In this document: one piece after another, positions 1 to 10,410 of the stretch | Position numbering within the stretch: position 1 is the stretch's first letter | Layout of the letters: every line of letters begins with the position of its first letter | NCBI GenBank assembly: GCA_907163375.1 | Contig: CAJQUW010002215.1 | Location: 1,550,001 to 1,614,000 of the forward strand | Direction: 5' to 3' | DNA from: Prostheceraeus crozeri | Taxonomy: Eukaryota > Platyhelminthes > Polycladida > Euryleptidae | Length of the DNA stretch: 64,000 bases | Position numbers and translations under genes: made by a program | The notes under the pieces: model-generated | What the model was told of the DNA's origin: nothing | What the model saw: the letters and a program-made list of their open reading frames with translations, nothing else | Database searches by the model: none

Positions 1-88
1 GATGATGACCTTTTACAGCTACAACAACTATTTGAATCGAATATCGAGCTGTCTTTCATTAAAGATTGAAAGTTATTAAAGTCTTCGA
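1..88 (+). repeat. Fragment shared with the pogo-like element at 14.6-15.7 kb
   Basis: The first 88 bases are an almost exact copy of 15090-15176, which lies inside the pogo-like transposon described below. Read on the + strand they give a short acidic peptide ending soon after a run of D and L residues, which could be the tail of a transposase, but this is inference. The similarity stops where AT-rich palindromic sequence begins at about 90, and the rest of this copy would lie before the window. Confidence 0.6.
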
Positions 89-770
89 CTAAATAAAGTA
101 TACTAAATATACTTTAGTATATTATACTATACTAAAGTTACTAGTATTGTCAGAGCTAGCATATTTTCTTCCTAAAAGTACAGGGAGAGGTGTAATGATC
201 TCCAGATGCAGTACACTGACAAAATCCGCTCTCTAAAACATTGCAGGCAGGTCTAACAGCCTGTCTTTATAGATATAGAAATCTAAACAGAATTTTTTTA
301 AAAAAATTAGTCATGACTGTGCACAGGGATCAGAATAGTGATGAGAAATTTAATCAGTCAGTCAGCTTTTACTTTTTCAAATGCGAGATTCTTATAGATT
401 TGCCTACGCGATTGTCGAGAATCTTACTGATACGCATACCCTCAAATATGCAACAGCGCATAGGTTTTTCTACAGATAATCTCCGAATTCGTTTACTCAA
501 CTTGTGTTAGCTGAATTGTCCTTCTCCACAACACATGGAAGCAGAGAAAAAACGGCATTTCTCCTAAATCCGAGGACATGTAAATTACATAAATTGACTA
601 TTACAGATTACTATTGCCGATATTCATTATTGGTCTACTTTCTCTTTGTTAGATGTAACTTGAAGGTACAAAGCCCGAAATGCATCTGTGAGAGATGCCA
701 ATTGAGTATATCAGAGGCTTAATTTTACTTGAAGTTCACTTTGGTCAGTGACAGAGACCGCGAAATACAG
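89..770. other. Unassigned AT-rich stretch
   Basis: There is a short AT palindrome around 90-140 and nothing else that can be named. Small open frames at 241-510 and 504-722 show no recognisable domain. Confidence 0.5.
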
Positions 771-1165
771 TTTGACGACCGTGCTCTCATCCGATTAAGG
801 ATAATATTCATAATAAGTGGGTGGCCATCGCGTTGCAGTCAGAGGGATTTTTCCGTCAGACGGGATGTTGCTCCACTCAGTCTCATCTTCAGATACTATT
901 TCTGTAGAAACAGCTCTGCAGTAAATGAGTGCGTATCCAAACCCAAACCTAAGATCTTCTCCAGAAGCACACGCAAAGCTAATGTGTCACATGCTATCAT
1001 GTAAGCTTAGAACGCGCACGTGCTGTGAGTCGCTCGGAAAGCTATTTTGTTCGCACTGTACAGCTTTGGAATCAGCTTCCCCTAACCACTTTCCCTGACC
1101 ACAAAGCAATCTTGATACTTTCAAGAGGCGTGCGAACAGGTTTTTAATGAGGACAGCTTAATCAG
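770..1165 (+). mobile_element. LINE (non-LTR retrotransposon) 3' tail of ORF2
   Basis: The + strand translation of about 789-1004 reads RRDVAPLSLIFRYYF, then a lysine/proline stretch and FSRSTRKANVSHA. A second frame at about 1035-1165 continues with YFVRTVQLWNQLPL and then DTFKRRANRFL. This order (RRD..SL..FYRY, FSR.TR, F.RT..LWN.LP, FK.R.N.FL) is the familiar C-terminal tail after the reverse transcriptase of CR1/Jockey-like LINEs. The tail is spread over shifted frames with stops, so it is an old, 5'-truncated insertion. The exact LINE clade is not determined. Confidence 0.7.
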
Positions 1166-1732
1166 ATCAAAAGATCTGTTCTTTTTCTTTTAGTTATTTA
1201 AAATGTATTCAAATTTACCACTTTTTCATCGAGTAATCTTTAGTTTCGTTCATGGCTCATAGCTATGCTAAGGGAAATTCTGTTAAAAAATCACTCCTGT
1301 GTAGGATGTATTTATTGCTGACTGTTTTAGTTTCTAGCAAACCATTTCATCTAGTCAGATAACGCAAAATTATGAGCTGGCATGAATCGGTTCATCATCT
1401 TTTCAACAGAAGTCCTATTGTTCAGTCTTTATTTCAGCTGACATTCATCCATAGAAATCCGACGTTTCTCTTTGCGCAAATTATTGAGACTAGGATGGAC
1501 AACATCTGTTTGTTGGTAATTTCAACTTCTCGGTCAGACACCTATCTCGGTAAATGTTGCTAGATCTCAAGAAGGATCAAATTACTGAAATCGTGTTGTA
1601 CCTATAATAAATTCTGTAAATATCCGCTTGTGATCAAAACAACCTGTTTGTTTGTCTGTGAGGCAATAACATCGATTGTAACGACGAACATGATTGCCGC
1701 AAACAGAAGACTTTTCATGATGCAATCAAGAA
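1166..1732. other. Unassigned spacer
   Basis: No domain, repeat or RNA gene was recognised between the LINE tail and the first Penelope-like element. The only open frame of note (1372-1563) is short and featureless. Confidence 0.5.
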
Positions 1733-1790
1733 CGGAGGTGTCTTCTTAAGAAATATATTGGCTAAAAATTGGTAATAAAATATGTAGGCT

Positions 1791-1832
1791 ATACAGGCCC
1801 AACGTTTCGCGTATTTATCCCTCTTCAGGACA
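1791..1832 (-). ncRNA. Hammerhead-ribozyme-like motif, left arm of first PLE
   Basis: On the - strand the core CTGAAGA (a CUGANGA box) is followed after 13 bases by GAAA, then ACGTT and GGGCC. The GAA plus A15.1 and the NUH cleavage triplet GUU are both present. Stem III would be only ACGU, which pairs with itself, so a dimer is likelier than a monomer. PLEs are known to carry hammerhead motifs in their terminal repeats. Stem II here is poorly paired, so activity is uncertain. Confidence 0.45.
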
Positions 1833-1929
1833 AAAAAAGCTAAAAACGTCAACTAAAAAAGTCAGTGCAGCATACAGCAGGAGAGCGCGATGTCTTGTGG
1901 CTGTGTCCTTATATACGGTATGGTAAGGG

Positions 1930-3012
1930 CAGTGACGTCTTCTCCGTACCTGCGAGGCCTTCGGCGCATCCTCAATAATAATTTACCAACATTTACAAAA
2001 ATGAAAAGTGTCATCATTCATCATATTTCATTTAAATTCGATAGCTTCTCGTGGTAGCTGTGCACAGCTTTCCGTCTCAAAATCAGACGCTCAACCTCAG
2101 AGTGATCAGTTTGGCGCGTGCACGAACCACAGGTGTTTTCTTCGAACGATTAGACACACATGCTAGTCGTGTGTTCAGACGGACCGAAGGAGAGTTGTGT
2201 GCGTGTGAGGCAGCAAGCGCACGCGCCCGCACCAGTATTGGCTTTCCCGATAGACATAGTGCTTTGCCTTCTCCAATTTTTACTATGAAATTCTCCGTTA
2301 TTCTTGATCGACGCTCGGTACCTAAATATAGAAAGGGAAGCGCAACCCAATTGTTCCTGTCCTTCGTTTCTCGTCGGAGAGGCCGCTACGTCAACAATAG
2401 CAGCTTACTGACGTTCAGAAAAGACTGCGATCAGATGATGGGCGTTTGCCAATGAGTGCAGAGTAATGCATCTGACTCGAACACCAGATTCGGTAGAATT
2501 CCATAATTTGTTTTTACGTGATTGATGTGACGCTATGTTTAGTACTGTAGATGAGCTCATAACCACGCATTTCGTCAGAAGGGAATATACTGAAAAGATG
2601 ACAGTCGTCAAGCAAGGTAGGTCAACACCTGATTTAAAAATTGAAAGTACTCACAGAGAAAGAAATAAGAAATACACAAGACATTTTAATGCATCAAAGT
2701 TTAAGCTCATGAGTGGCTGACCAGTCGTGAGAAACGCAAGAAACTGTTTCCCTTCCTCCTTTTTTCTCGAGAAAATGTGGTCTGGACAGAGAGGGGATAT
2801 AGTAATCTCAGCTCCTTGAGTAAGGCGGTTAGGCGACATGAGCAGTCAACTTCTCATGTGCACATTCACTTGGCATTAAAAATGTTCGGGAAATTGTTAT
2901 TGAAAATTCATCTTTTATGAAAATTAATGTCATAACATAAAAAAGTCTGGTATAGAAATAGTATTCCAATGCCGAGCGAAGGCCTGTGGTCTGGGAGCAC
3001 GCGACGCCACTG
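1930..3012. mobile_element. Non-autonomous hAT-like DNA transposon inside the PLE
   Basis: The ends are CAGTGACGTC on the left and, reading inwards from the right, CAGTGGCGTC. They form an imperfect terminal inverted repeat that continues for about 40 bases with a shared GGCCTTCG block. It is flanked by an 8-bp target duplication with one mismatch, GGTAAGGG (1922-1929) and GGTACGGG (3013-3020), and the undisturbed opposite PLE arm shows a single GGTACGGG at this site. The 8-bp duplication and CAGTG ends indicate the hAT superfamily. The 134-codon open frame inside (2051-2455) shows no transposase motif, so the copy is probably non-autonomous. Confidence 0.75.
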
Positions 3013-3679
3013 GGTACGGGGTATGAGAATCAGAAATCGATCAGTTCATGTTTACGGTTTATCGCAGGTTTCAAGCATTTAATGAACCGAGCTTCGCTCA
3101 ACCGAGTGTCCACTGGATTCTTACATTTGTCCAAGGTATCTAATGAGAAGTCATTGATAGAGGTAACCCGACTAAAATTAAGTCTGTAGTCAGCCAAAGC
3201 GCTGCCGATTTATGCATTCATCTAAATGATGGAGAAATAAATTGTAGCTGGTTCCAACAGTCTTATCACTCCGGTACCGCTTTACGTGAAGACAGTGTCA
3301 TTTCTATGCACGTTGAAAACACCTATTTAAAGAATACGTACAGTAAAGATGCAGCTCGCAAGCTTCTTTTGATAGTGCAGAGAACAAGTTAAAGAAAAAA
3401 CTCCAACACAGAGGTTTCCATGCCAACAGTATATAAAAGTGAAAAATCAAACAAAAAACAAAAGAAATATCTTAAAAATTGAATACGCTAATGATAGCAC
3501 TAGCCGTAAAACACGCACCCTTATGAAAAAAATTACGACTTACCTGTAACCAAGGAGATGCCTGTAGCTTTTGTTGACACCCTAACTCTAATTTATATAG
3601 TAGTCTGCAATGTAAATCTAAAATTAAAAAGCACAAAAATTGTTTTGCCTGTAACTGCCTACCTTGTGATTGCACTTGT

Positions 3680-3979
3680 TTGAGCAAAATTTTAGTCTAC
3701 AGGTTCACTTACAATTTTTACCACAATGATTACGTCGGGCATACCAGTCGCCCTTTTAAATTCCGCTTCAATGAACACAGTCGGCATTTTAATAGAAAAA
3801 TCGGCAGCGCTTTGGCTGACCACAGACTTAATTTTAGTCGGGTTACTTCTATCGATGACTTCTCATTAGATACCTTGGACAAATGTAAGAATCCAGTGGA
3901 CACTCGGTTGAGCGAAGCTCGGTTCATTAAATGCTTGAAACCTGCGATAAACCGTAAACATGAACTGATCGATTTCTGA
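3680..3979 (+). CDS. GIY-YIG endonuclease domain fragment of the first PLE
   Basis: This open frame lies in the right arm of the PLE. The sequence LVYRFTY, then NDYVGHTSR, then FKFRFNEH matches the GIY-YIG layout of first beta strand, YVG, downstream arginine and a histidine-bearing helix. A later HRLNFSRV and the C-terminal SEARFIKCLKPAINR also fit PLE nucleases, which end with a conserved E....I...KP.IN pattern. The domain nicks target DNA for priming in this class. It is a fragment: the reverse transcriptase expected upstream is not recognisable. Confidence 0.7.
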   Translation: MSKILVYRFTYNFYHNDYVGHTSRPFKFRFNEHSRHFNRKIGSALADHRLNFSRVTSIDDFSLDTLDKCKNPVDTRLSEARFIKCLKPAINRKHELIDF

Positions 3980-4077
3980 TTCTCATACCCCGTACCATAT
4001 ATAAGGACACAGCGCCAAGATATCGCGCTCTCCTGCTGTACGCTGCACTGACTTTTTTAGCTGACGTTTTTAGCTTT

Positions 4078-4116
4078 TTGTCCCTGAAGAGGTGAAAACG
4101 CGAAACGTTGGGCCTG
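4078..4116 (+). ncRNA. Hammerhead-ribozyme-like motif, right arm of first PLE
   Basis: CTGAAGA (4084-4090) is followed by GAAA (4102-4105) and ACGTT. Stem I can form from GUCC before the core and GGGC after the cleavage site (three Watson-Crick pairs and one G-U). Stem III would be the self-complementary ACGU. It mirrors the left-arm motif on the other strand, with a different stem II loop. Inference: both arms inherited the motif, as expected for a PLE terminal repeat. Confidence 0.5.
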
Positions 4117-4176
4117 TATACATATATATTTTGTTACCAATTTTTAGCCAATTTATTTCTCAAGAAGACACCTCCG

Positions 4177-4930
4177 TACTTAATTGTCATGACGTTTTCA
4201 TTATCCTTAATAGCAAATCGGCTAAGCTAGCAACCACGAGGAATATCACATTTCAGCCTACTCTGGCAGATGTCTGCTTTAAAAGTGTAATCCAAATCAT
4301 AAAAATGACAAATCTCATTTTGAGTGATTAAATGAAAGTTAGATCATTGCGTTCTTTAATATTCAAAAATCGGAAGCACGTGGATCTACGTAAACAAGTG
4401 GAACTTTGCGATGTTTAACCCTCCGTAACTTCCAAGACTACTGAAAGTTAAGCTTAAAAATTGTTGTTTCTCTGATGCTGGGTTACCATCGACAAATTAT
4501 AAACAGCAAGCTCGTTCATGAATTTACGATCGTAGAAAGAAGGCGTCAGGTAGCTCTCGGACTAATTTCTGATAAAATGAACACAAACTCAGCCTCAAAT
4601 AACAGCATGGATCGCACATAATTGACAGAGCACGCAAAACAAAACCATCATGAATATCTGGCGATCACAGGCCTCTAATCAGAGATTGTTGACAGATGCA
4701 GATCACCGATTGAGACGAAGCTTTCAGAAGTCAACCATTTTGAAGAACAAAGACCAGCACTCATTCGAAAACATGAAATTACCAGACGTTGAACGTGATC
4801 TCACTCCTGCCGATCCTTGAAAATGCGAGCCGGCTCGCGAAAGTTCGGATGTAATTACGTTTTTCAGCAATTAAGTGTAAGTAATCTTTGCAGCAAACCT
4901 TTTCTTCGGGAGACGATATAAATTGACATT
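4177..4930. other. Spacer upstream of the 5.2 kb gene
   Basis: No coding or repeat feature was recognised. The part just before 4990 should hold the promoter of the gene starting at 5171, but no clear TATA or initiator arrangement can be defended. Confidence 0.4.
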
Positions 4931-5023
4931 CAGAATGAAATCAAACAACCTCCCGTCAGCTGCCATCAGAACACAAAACTTTTCTGCGTGGAGTCTAGAA
5001 ACGTGGCTCCCTGCTGCTTTTCT

Positions 5024-5158
5024 GTAAGTTTATATATAAGCTGCGACAGCAACATTTTCATTACCAGAGTTATATTTACTTCTCTTTACCTCCTATTTGC
5101 ATTTTTCTACACACATGGGTTTTACTACGCACTTGTAATCTTTCTTTTCCTTTCGCAG
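5024..5158 (+). other. Probable 5' UTR intron of the 5.2 kb gene
   Basis: A consensus donor (TCT|GTAAGTT, GT at 5024) and a pyrimidine-rich acceptor (CTTTCGCAG, ending 5158) bracket 135 bases that are much more AT-rich than the downstream coding sequence. Although the frame is open through the intron from 4988, the translated residues there are an unusual run of hydrophobic and aromatic residues, whereas protein-like composition begins at the ATG at 5171. The acceptor could also serve a trans-spliced leader, which cannot be judged here. Confidence 0.6.
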
Positions 5159-5170
5159 ATTTCATCATCA

Positions 5171-6037
5171 ATGATACGGCAGGTGCGACCTAGTGTCGCT
5201 TTCATCTCCACATCTGTCAAGTGCGCATTTCCTCGTAGGCCTGCTCGCCAGCGCGCTCTACCTTCCGACAACAACCGTTCCTCCGTCCCGGTAGCCCAGG
5301 GAACTCTGAGTCTGGCTAAGCTTCATGAGCGACAAGTGGCGCGGGAGAAACGTCCTTGGGACTTGCGACTTCCCGAGGAGGAAGACCAATTGCTTGAATT
5401 ATCGCCGGATGAGGCACTGTCCTTGTCTAGCAAGCCGCTGAGTAATTCGCAGCTGGTTCATTTGGTCCGCTATCTCAGTGTGGACGTTGCAGATCTTCTA
5501 GATGAATCTGACGAGAGCAGACAACTGCGCCTACAATCTGTACGAGATGATCCACGTTGTCAGGATCTCGTTGCACGAGCTGTTTTAGGTGCGCCCCATC
5601 TCTCTGCTACTCTTTGTTTTTCTCTCGCCCTGTCAATTCATAGACTCGGATTTCTTGCTACAGACCGACCTTTGGATGCAATGTTTCATCTTTTGAATCA
5701 TCATGTGCCTCATGCTTCCTTTCTGCATGTTGGTAAACTGTACTCGAAACTTCAACGACAAGAGGAGAAACTTGGAGGTCAACAGACTCCAGCGATGCGA
5801 ATCCTCAAGGAACAATGTGAAATATTAGTCTCGGAGAATTTTGAAGCAATTTTCAACGAGGCGATGGAGATACCCATGCAAATGTTATTACAAAGCTTCC
5901 ACCATGTGTTGAGTGAAGATCAGCGTGAAAGAGTGATTAAAGAGCTTGAGGCAACAAGTCGAGTTCGTGATTTGCTCAAAGAAAGATGGCGAATTGTAGT
6001 AGGTGATAAAGCAAAGAATAAAAATACAGCTGAGTGA
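5171..6037 (+). CDS. Host protein, 288 residues, probably mitochondrial, family unassigned
   Basis: The frame from the ATG at 5171 encodes 288 residues in one exon, chosen because a good acceptor ends at 5158 and an upstream start would translate an apparent intron. The N-terminus (MIRQVRPSVAFISTSVKCAFPRR... in part) is rich in R, S and A with almost no acidic residues, as in a mitochondrial presequence. Residues 40-80 are charged. From about residue 120 the protein is alpha-helical, with leucine-rich segments (LSATLCFSLALSIHRLGF, DAMFHLLNHHV) that loosely recall helical repeats of FASTK or pentatricopeptide-type RNA-binding proteins. The C-terminus is lysine-rich. The FASTK-like idea is weak. 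Codon use and composition are clearly less AT-rich than the surroundings, supporting a real gene. Confidence 0.7.
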   Translation: MIRQVRPSVAFISTSVKCAFPRRPARQRALPSDNNRSSVPVAQGTLSLAKLHERQVAREKRPWDLRLPEEEDQLLELSPDEALSLSSKPLSNSQLVHLVRYLSVDVADLLDESDESRQLRLQSVRDDPRCQDLVARAVLGAPHLSATLCFSLALSIHRLGFLATDRPLDAMFHLLNHHVPHASFLHVGKLYSKLQRQEEKLGGQQTPAMRILKEQCEILVSENFEAIFNEAMEIPMQMLLQSFHHVLSEDQRERVIKELEATSRVRDLLKERWRIVVGDKAKNKNTAE

Positions 6038-6341
6038 AAGGACATCTTTTTCATATTCGATTGACTGTTAAGGAACTAAAAAAGTGACAATCAGTCGACA
6101 AACAAATTTTGATGGCATCAAATGCTGTAGCGATCTTTCATGGAAGTGTGTACACTATGAAATCTATTTCAAATGCTTAATGACTAATCAGCTGCATCAT
6201 TTGATAAGCATCAGATAACTTAACTAGGTAAGAGCTCTAGAACAGTCTGTGTGATAAGACAATTGGAGAGCATCTAGAAGGCTTTGATCCTCGTGCGATT
6301 GATTGGTCTTTTTTGTAATTACTCGTGCGATCAATGACATT

Positions 6342-6347
6342 AATAAA
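6342..6347 (+). terminator. Poly(A) signal of the 5.2 kb gene
   Basis: AATAAA lies 305 bases after the stop at 6037, the first such hexamer downstream on this strand, and gives a short, plausible 3' UTR. Confidence 0.6.
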
Positions 6348-6399
6348 AAATAATGTATGATTAGATGATAGAATATTTCTAAAATGGACTTAGTCCGAC

Positions 6400-9350
6400 A
6401 ATGGACTGCTGTGAAAGGTGATAATAATTACAATTTACATTCGAATGGATTATTTAGAGAGATACTCCGTCATGTTTCTGATTGTGAAATCAAAACTGCC
6501 TCCTGAGAGGCATTCTCATGCTATTGCAATCTAAACTTTGTAGTGCCAAAATGCATCAGTATTCTATGACAAAAAAGTGAGAAAATCTTCGGATGCAATT
6601 AGTTTATTAAAGACGTTTAACCCTATTGCACAAGACTGATCTGCACGGGTTGAACAAGATTCGACAGACTGATTGAAACCAAAGGGACACTGAAATCAGG
6701 TTAATACAACCCAGTATGTCACGTAAGCAGGTAGTTATGAACACGCTGAAAACGAGCAAAAAGTGAGGAAACGTTAAGTCAGAAATAGACATGTGGAGAA
6801 GAATGCAAAATTAAAAAAGATTGAAAAAATTGATTCGAGGTAGAAAAATAAAACAAAACAAATTGTAATCAAAAATATTGGTAGGCTCTATTAACAAGGA
6901 TCCAACATTGTTCAAATGAAAATCAAACAATAAAAGTCACAATTTATTTTAAAAGAACGTGAAAAAGTGATAATCCACAGGTAAATAATAAAAAACAAAG
7001 TGCAACACAATTTAAAAGGATTTTTCCTCCCATTACAACCGTTGATGATTTGCTCATGGGGATAAGAGAAATGAAATGAGCTTCTAAAATCAATCTTTTA
7101 TCATAAGAGCGAACACTAGCTGCGCATGCAACAAACTCCAAGAAAAAGAAATTTCACAGGTTGGATGTTCGAGGATAAAATGCTAGACAACGGCATTGGT
7201 TATTGTTTATGTTTGAGTGTTCCAAAATCCGATGGCGTATATGACTCGGCAGGTTTCACCAACAATACCGTTGAGTGCATAGATTACAGGTAATATGCAA
7301 TTATATATAACATTCTTTGAAAAACATTGTTGATTCCACTCTGTCGAATCGTGTTCACCCGTGCATCAGTCTTGTGAATGCTTGCACTCATTCTGTGTTT
7401 TACTGGCATTGAGAAAGCTGTAATAGTGAAATGTCTGGCAACTTTAATTGTATCCGAAGAAGTCTATTTTCTCACTTTATAATACAACTGCCCGGTTACG
7501 TGGATCTTAACCATTCTATGACAAGCGTCGATAAATGATAATATTGGATAAATCTGTGAAAATAGTTCATAAAAAATCTATCATTACAATCCAATTCAAC
7601 GCCCAATTATCATGCTCCATGCACGCGTTTGCATTCGAATTCAAGCTATACGATTTGACACATCTTTTTCGTGGGCATTCCAACTGTTTCTCAATGCATT
7701 TGTGTAAACACATGGGATAGTTATCCCGCATAGCTCATCGCACGAAAAGGGATGAAGAGTGGGTGAAGCAAAGCGTAATCTATACATTGACCGCAGTAAT
7801 ATAACCGGTAATCATTCATAGCACACAACCGGTAGATCATATATTTTGCAATCTAGCTCAGACAGTTTCAAGTAAGTATGCGCCTATATGATGGGCTACC
7901 TGCACATCGTGGGCCTATGATTATTAAGCTTAATGTAGATACAAAATGAGTAGACCTCATGCATACCCCGTAAGTCGCAACGTACGGTAAGTCACGAAAG
8001 TGACAGTTCTACCGAAAAATAAAAGGAAAATATTTTCGTTGCATGAATTATCACCTCAATGATATACTTTAGGACTACAATATTGTTTATCATGAACAGT
8101 TCTGCGTGCTGACGCGTTTTTTCTGATATGCGATTTTTCTCACTGAATTTTCGAAAAAGTATGTTGACTTACAATCGCGATCCAATTAATGATCTCTACA
8201 TCACTTGATCTCATTTGATTTGCCAAGCACATTTTGAAATGCGCCTCGCATTTTTGAGATCTCTCTTCGAGGTGTGTTTCCATGGAGTACAAAGGTTCAC
8301 ATGCCAGCGAATTTTCGATGGTGTAGAATCCATTGATACAAAGTGTCTTCAAATCCAACTGACTCATTCCATAACATTGATTCCACGTGAATATTTCAAT
8401 TTTCAAGTATTCAAGTCTCAGTGGCTGTGAGTTTGAAGAGGTTCCTGTCAGGATGGTCCTGGTCATAAGCCCCATGTTTCACTAGACACCAAAAGGAATA
8501 TCACTGGTTGTCCTTCTATCAATCTGACAGCCATTCCTCGTCATCCGATGTCAGGTGCGATGTACAGGTTAAGCGCTACTGTTCTATTAGGTTCCTCACG
8601 TATTCTTCGATGCTACCGTTGGGACGTATTTATCAACGTTAAGTTCATTCATTCACATAAAATGAGCAGTTTATCTACTCATCTAATCTATCGCCGATCT
8701 CCTTCGACAACTCAGCAGCTGTGTGACTCAGACAAGTCGGTGTTGATTGATGCCTCGAATTCTGACATTATTTTTCATAAATTCCTTTCGCATAATTTGA
8801 TGTAGAGAACAATCTCCTATCAGAGATTTGTTGATTGGTCTTGGCTTTCTGATTATTTCCATTTTTGGTGTACAAGAAGTAGGCCTATCCCAGCATGCAT
8901 TGACAGTTCCTTGTACAGGCCTAATGCTACATCGAGGAAATCCAGTATTTGCTGGCCCCATTCTCAGAGCTCGAGTAGACCTGCATTTAAAGTCTTCATA
9001 ATCTGCTAAAATCGAAACGACTTTTCCATAGTTTGGAGTTATGCCAGCCATCCATTCTATTTACCACTACAAAAGAAGCATTTGAATTTGTCTTGGTGAC
9101 ATTGGTATACTCATGGTTAATTGTGTGACTGTGAGCTACTACATGTAATTAGCTTATAAGATGAATTTACCATTTCCGAGCAAGTTCTCCACGGTTCAAG
9201 TTCAAAAGTAGCTAAAAGAAAGCCGGTTAGGTTTTTGCCATTGTAAGAAATAAGTCAAAAATTTTGCTGACGTTTTCAAAATTCCATTTTATCAAAGACA
9301 GCATCACAATGAAAAAAACATTTTTTTTTAACACTCCATTGGCAAAATGC
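6400..9350. other. Intergenic stretch without recognised genes
   Basis: This AT-rich sequence lies between two convergent genes. Short open frames (for example 8140-8475 and 8728-9051) show no domain and have the composition of noncoding DNA. No repeat family was recognised. Confidence 0.5.
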
Positions 9351-9359
9351 ATATAGAGT

Positions 9360-9445
9360 CCCGGTGAAAAAAACTGTCGGGATCTGTCGGTAAATTGTCG
9401 GGCCGACAATTGACCGACAGATCCCGACAGTTTTTTTTCACCGGG
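9360..9445. repeat. Near-perfect 86-bp palindrome (hairpin element)
   Basis: Two arms of about 42 bases, each starting from CCCGGTGAAAAAAA and including CTGTCGGGATCTGTCGG, are reverse complements with one mismatch and a one-base difference in the A/T run. There is almost no loop (centre GGGCCG). Such foldback units are usually tiny non-autonomous DNA elements. Transcribed from either strand, it would make a long hairpin RNA. Confidence 0.85.
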
Positions 9446-9715
9446 GTGTGACTGAAATACCACATTTACTTAATATGTTTTTTATGTTATCAAAAATTTC
9501 TTTGATTTTGTCCCAAGCTGACGGTATAGGACAGAAGTTAACCAGCAATGACGTTTGCGACACCAGTGTACCGACATCATAATAAAATCGGCAAAGCGAA
9601 TGTCAGGTTGATAAATCCGCATATTGCGAATATACGCGTAGCATGCACTGAAGACGTCCTTAAATTCAGTGAAGACTAAGATAGGCTATTATCCGTGCAT
9701 TTCATCGATCAAAAC

Positions 9716-9721
9716 TTTATT
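9716..9721 (-). terminator. DNAJC25: Candidate poly(A) signal for DNAJC25
   Basis: AATAAA on the - strand, about 550 bases beyond the DNAJC25 stop codon. It is the first exact hexamer noticed in the expected direction, and its use is inferred. Confidence 0.4.
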
Positions 9722-10269
9722 TAGAATCAACAGTCAATTTATGCTAAAAGAATTAGTGTTAATGTAGAATTACTACATCAACAATTTCCGCAGCAACTAA
9801 ATTTCCCTATGGATTTCCGCAGGAATGGGAAAAACAGCATAAATTCTTTCCATGTATTATATCGTACTTCAGGAGGTTCAAAACGTAAATACAGCATACA
9901 TCAAATAGCGCTCAACATTTTCGATGTGAGTTTCTTTTGATTATTTCTTCGACTGTTGCCAGTAGAAGTCAATAATGAGAACTTGATGAGACGAAAACGA
10001 TGAAATGTTTCGAACGTCAGATGAGAAGACGGAAGTCCGTCGATCACAGGTTTGTTCAAAAAATCGTAAGGGAGTACTGACTGTTCGAGTTCGAAGTCGG
10101 AGGAGTCGACTTCGACTCTGCCCGATGCTAGTCTTAGTTCCTTCTCGTCGTGTCAGACGATTTGCTGGCAGTGTACAAAGTTGTTGTAGATTGACACCGC
10201 CGACTCAATGAGCGAAACAACGACCTCGTTTGGATTGCAACACCTGCACCGATGAAAAAAGATAAAAGC

Positions 10270-10410
10270 TCAGAAGTCGAAGTCCGCATCTTCCGGTCCG
10301 AACATCATTTGGCCGGGACCACCCTTTCGCATGTACCTTTGATATCGTTTGTACTTTGGATCATCAGCCAATTTCTTCCTCATTTCTGTCGCTTGTTCTT
10401 CAGCGTATTT
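10270..10410 (-). CDS. DNAJC25: DNAJC25 last exon
   Basis: Forty-six codons and TGA (10272-10270). KYAEEQATEMRKKLADDPKY is followed by YQRYMRKGGPG, the conserved end of the family, and an acidic tail DADFDF. The acceptor is CCGCTTCAG. Confidence 0.92.
   Translation of the reverse strand, partial: KYAEEQATEMRKKLADDPKYKRYQRYMRKGGPGQMMFGPEDADFDF

Larger units (their letters stand above)
1733..4176 (+). mobile_element. Penelope-like element (PLE) with inverted arms
   Basis: The element has inverted arms, the usual layout of PLEs. The left arm (1733-1929 resumed at 3013-3214) is the reverse complement of the right arm (about 3798-4176). The right arm contains the coding end: a cysteine-rich segment (C.C..L just before 3680), then an open frame at 3680-3979 whose residues YHNDYVGHTSRPFKFRFNEH fit a GIY-YIG endonuclease core, the C-terminal domain of most PLEs. 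The mirror arm holds the antisense copy of the same frame (2986-3189). No reverse transcriptase core is recognisable in the unique centre (3215-3797), so this is a truncated, broken copy. A hAT-like transposon splits the left arm. Confidence 0.8.

Noticed and set aside
2051-2455. 134-residue frame inside the hAT-like element as a transposase
   Set aside because: No zinc finger, DDE or dimerisation motif; the composition is arginine/serine-rich by chance.
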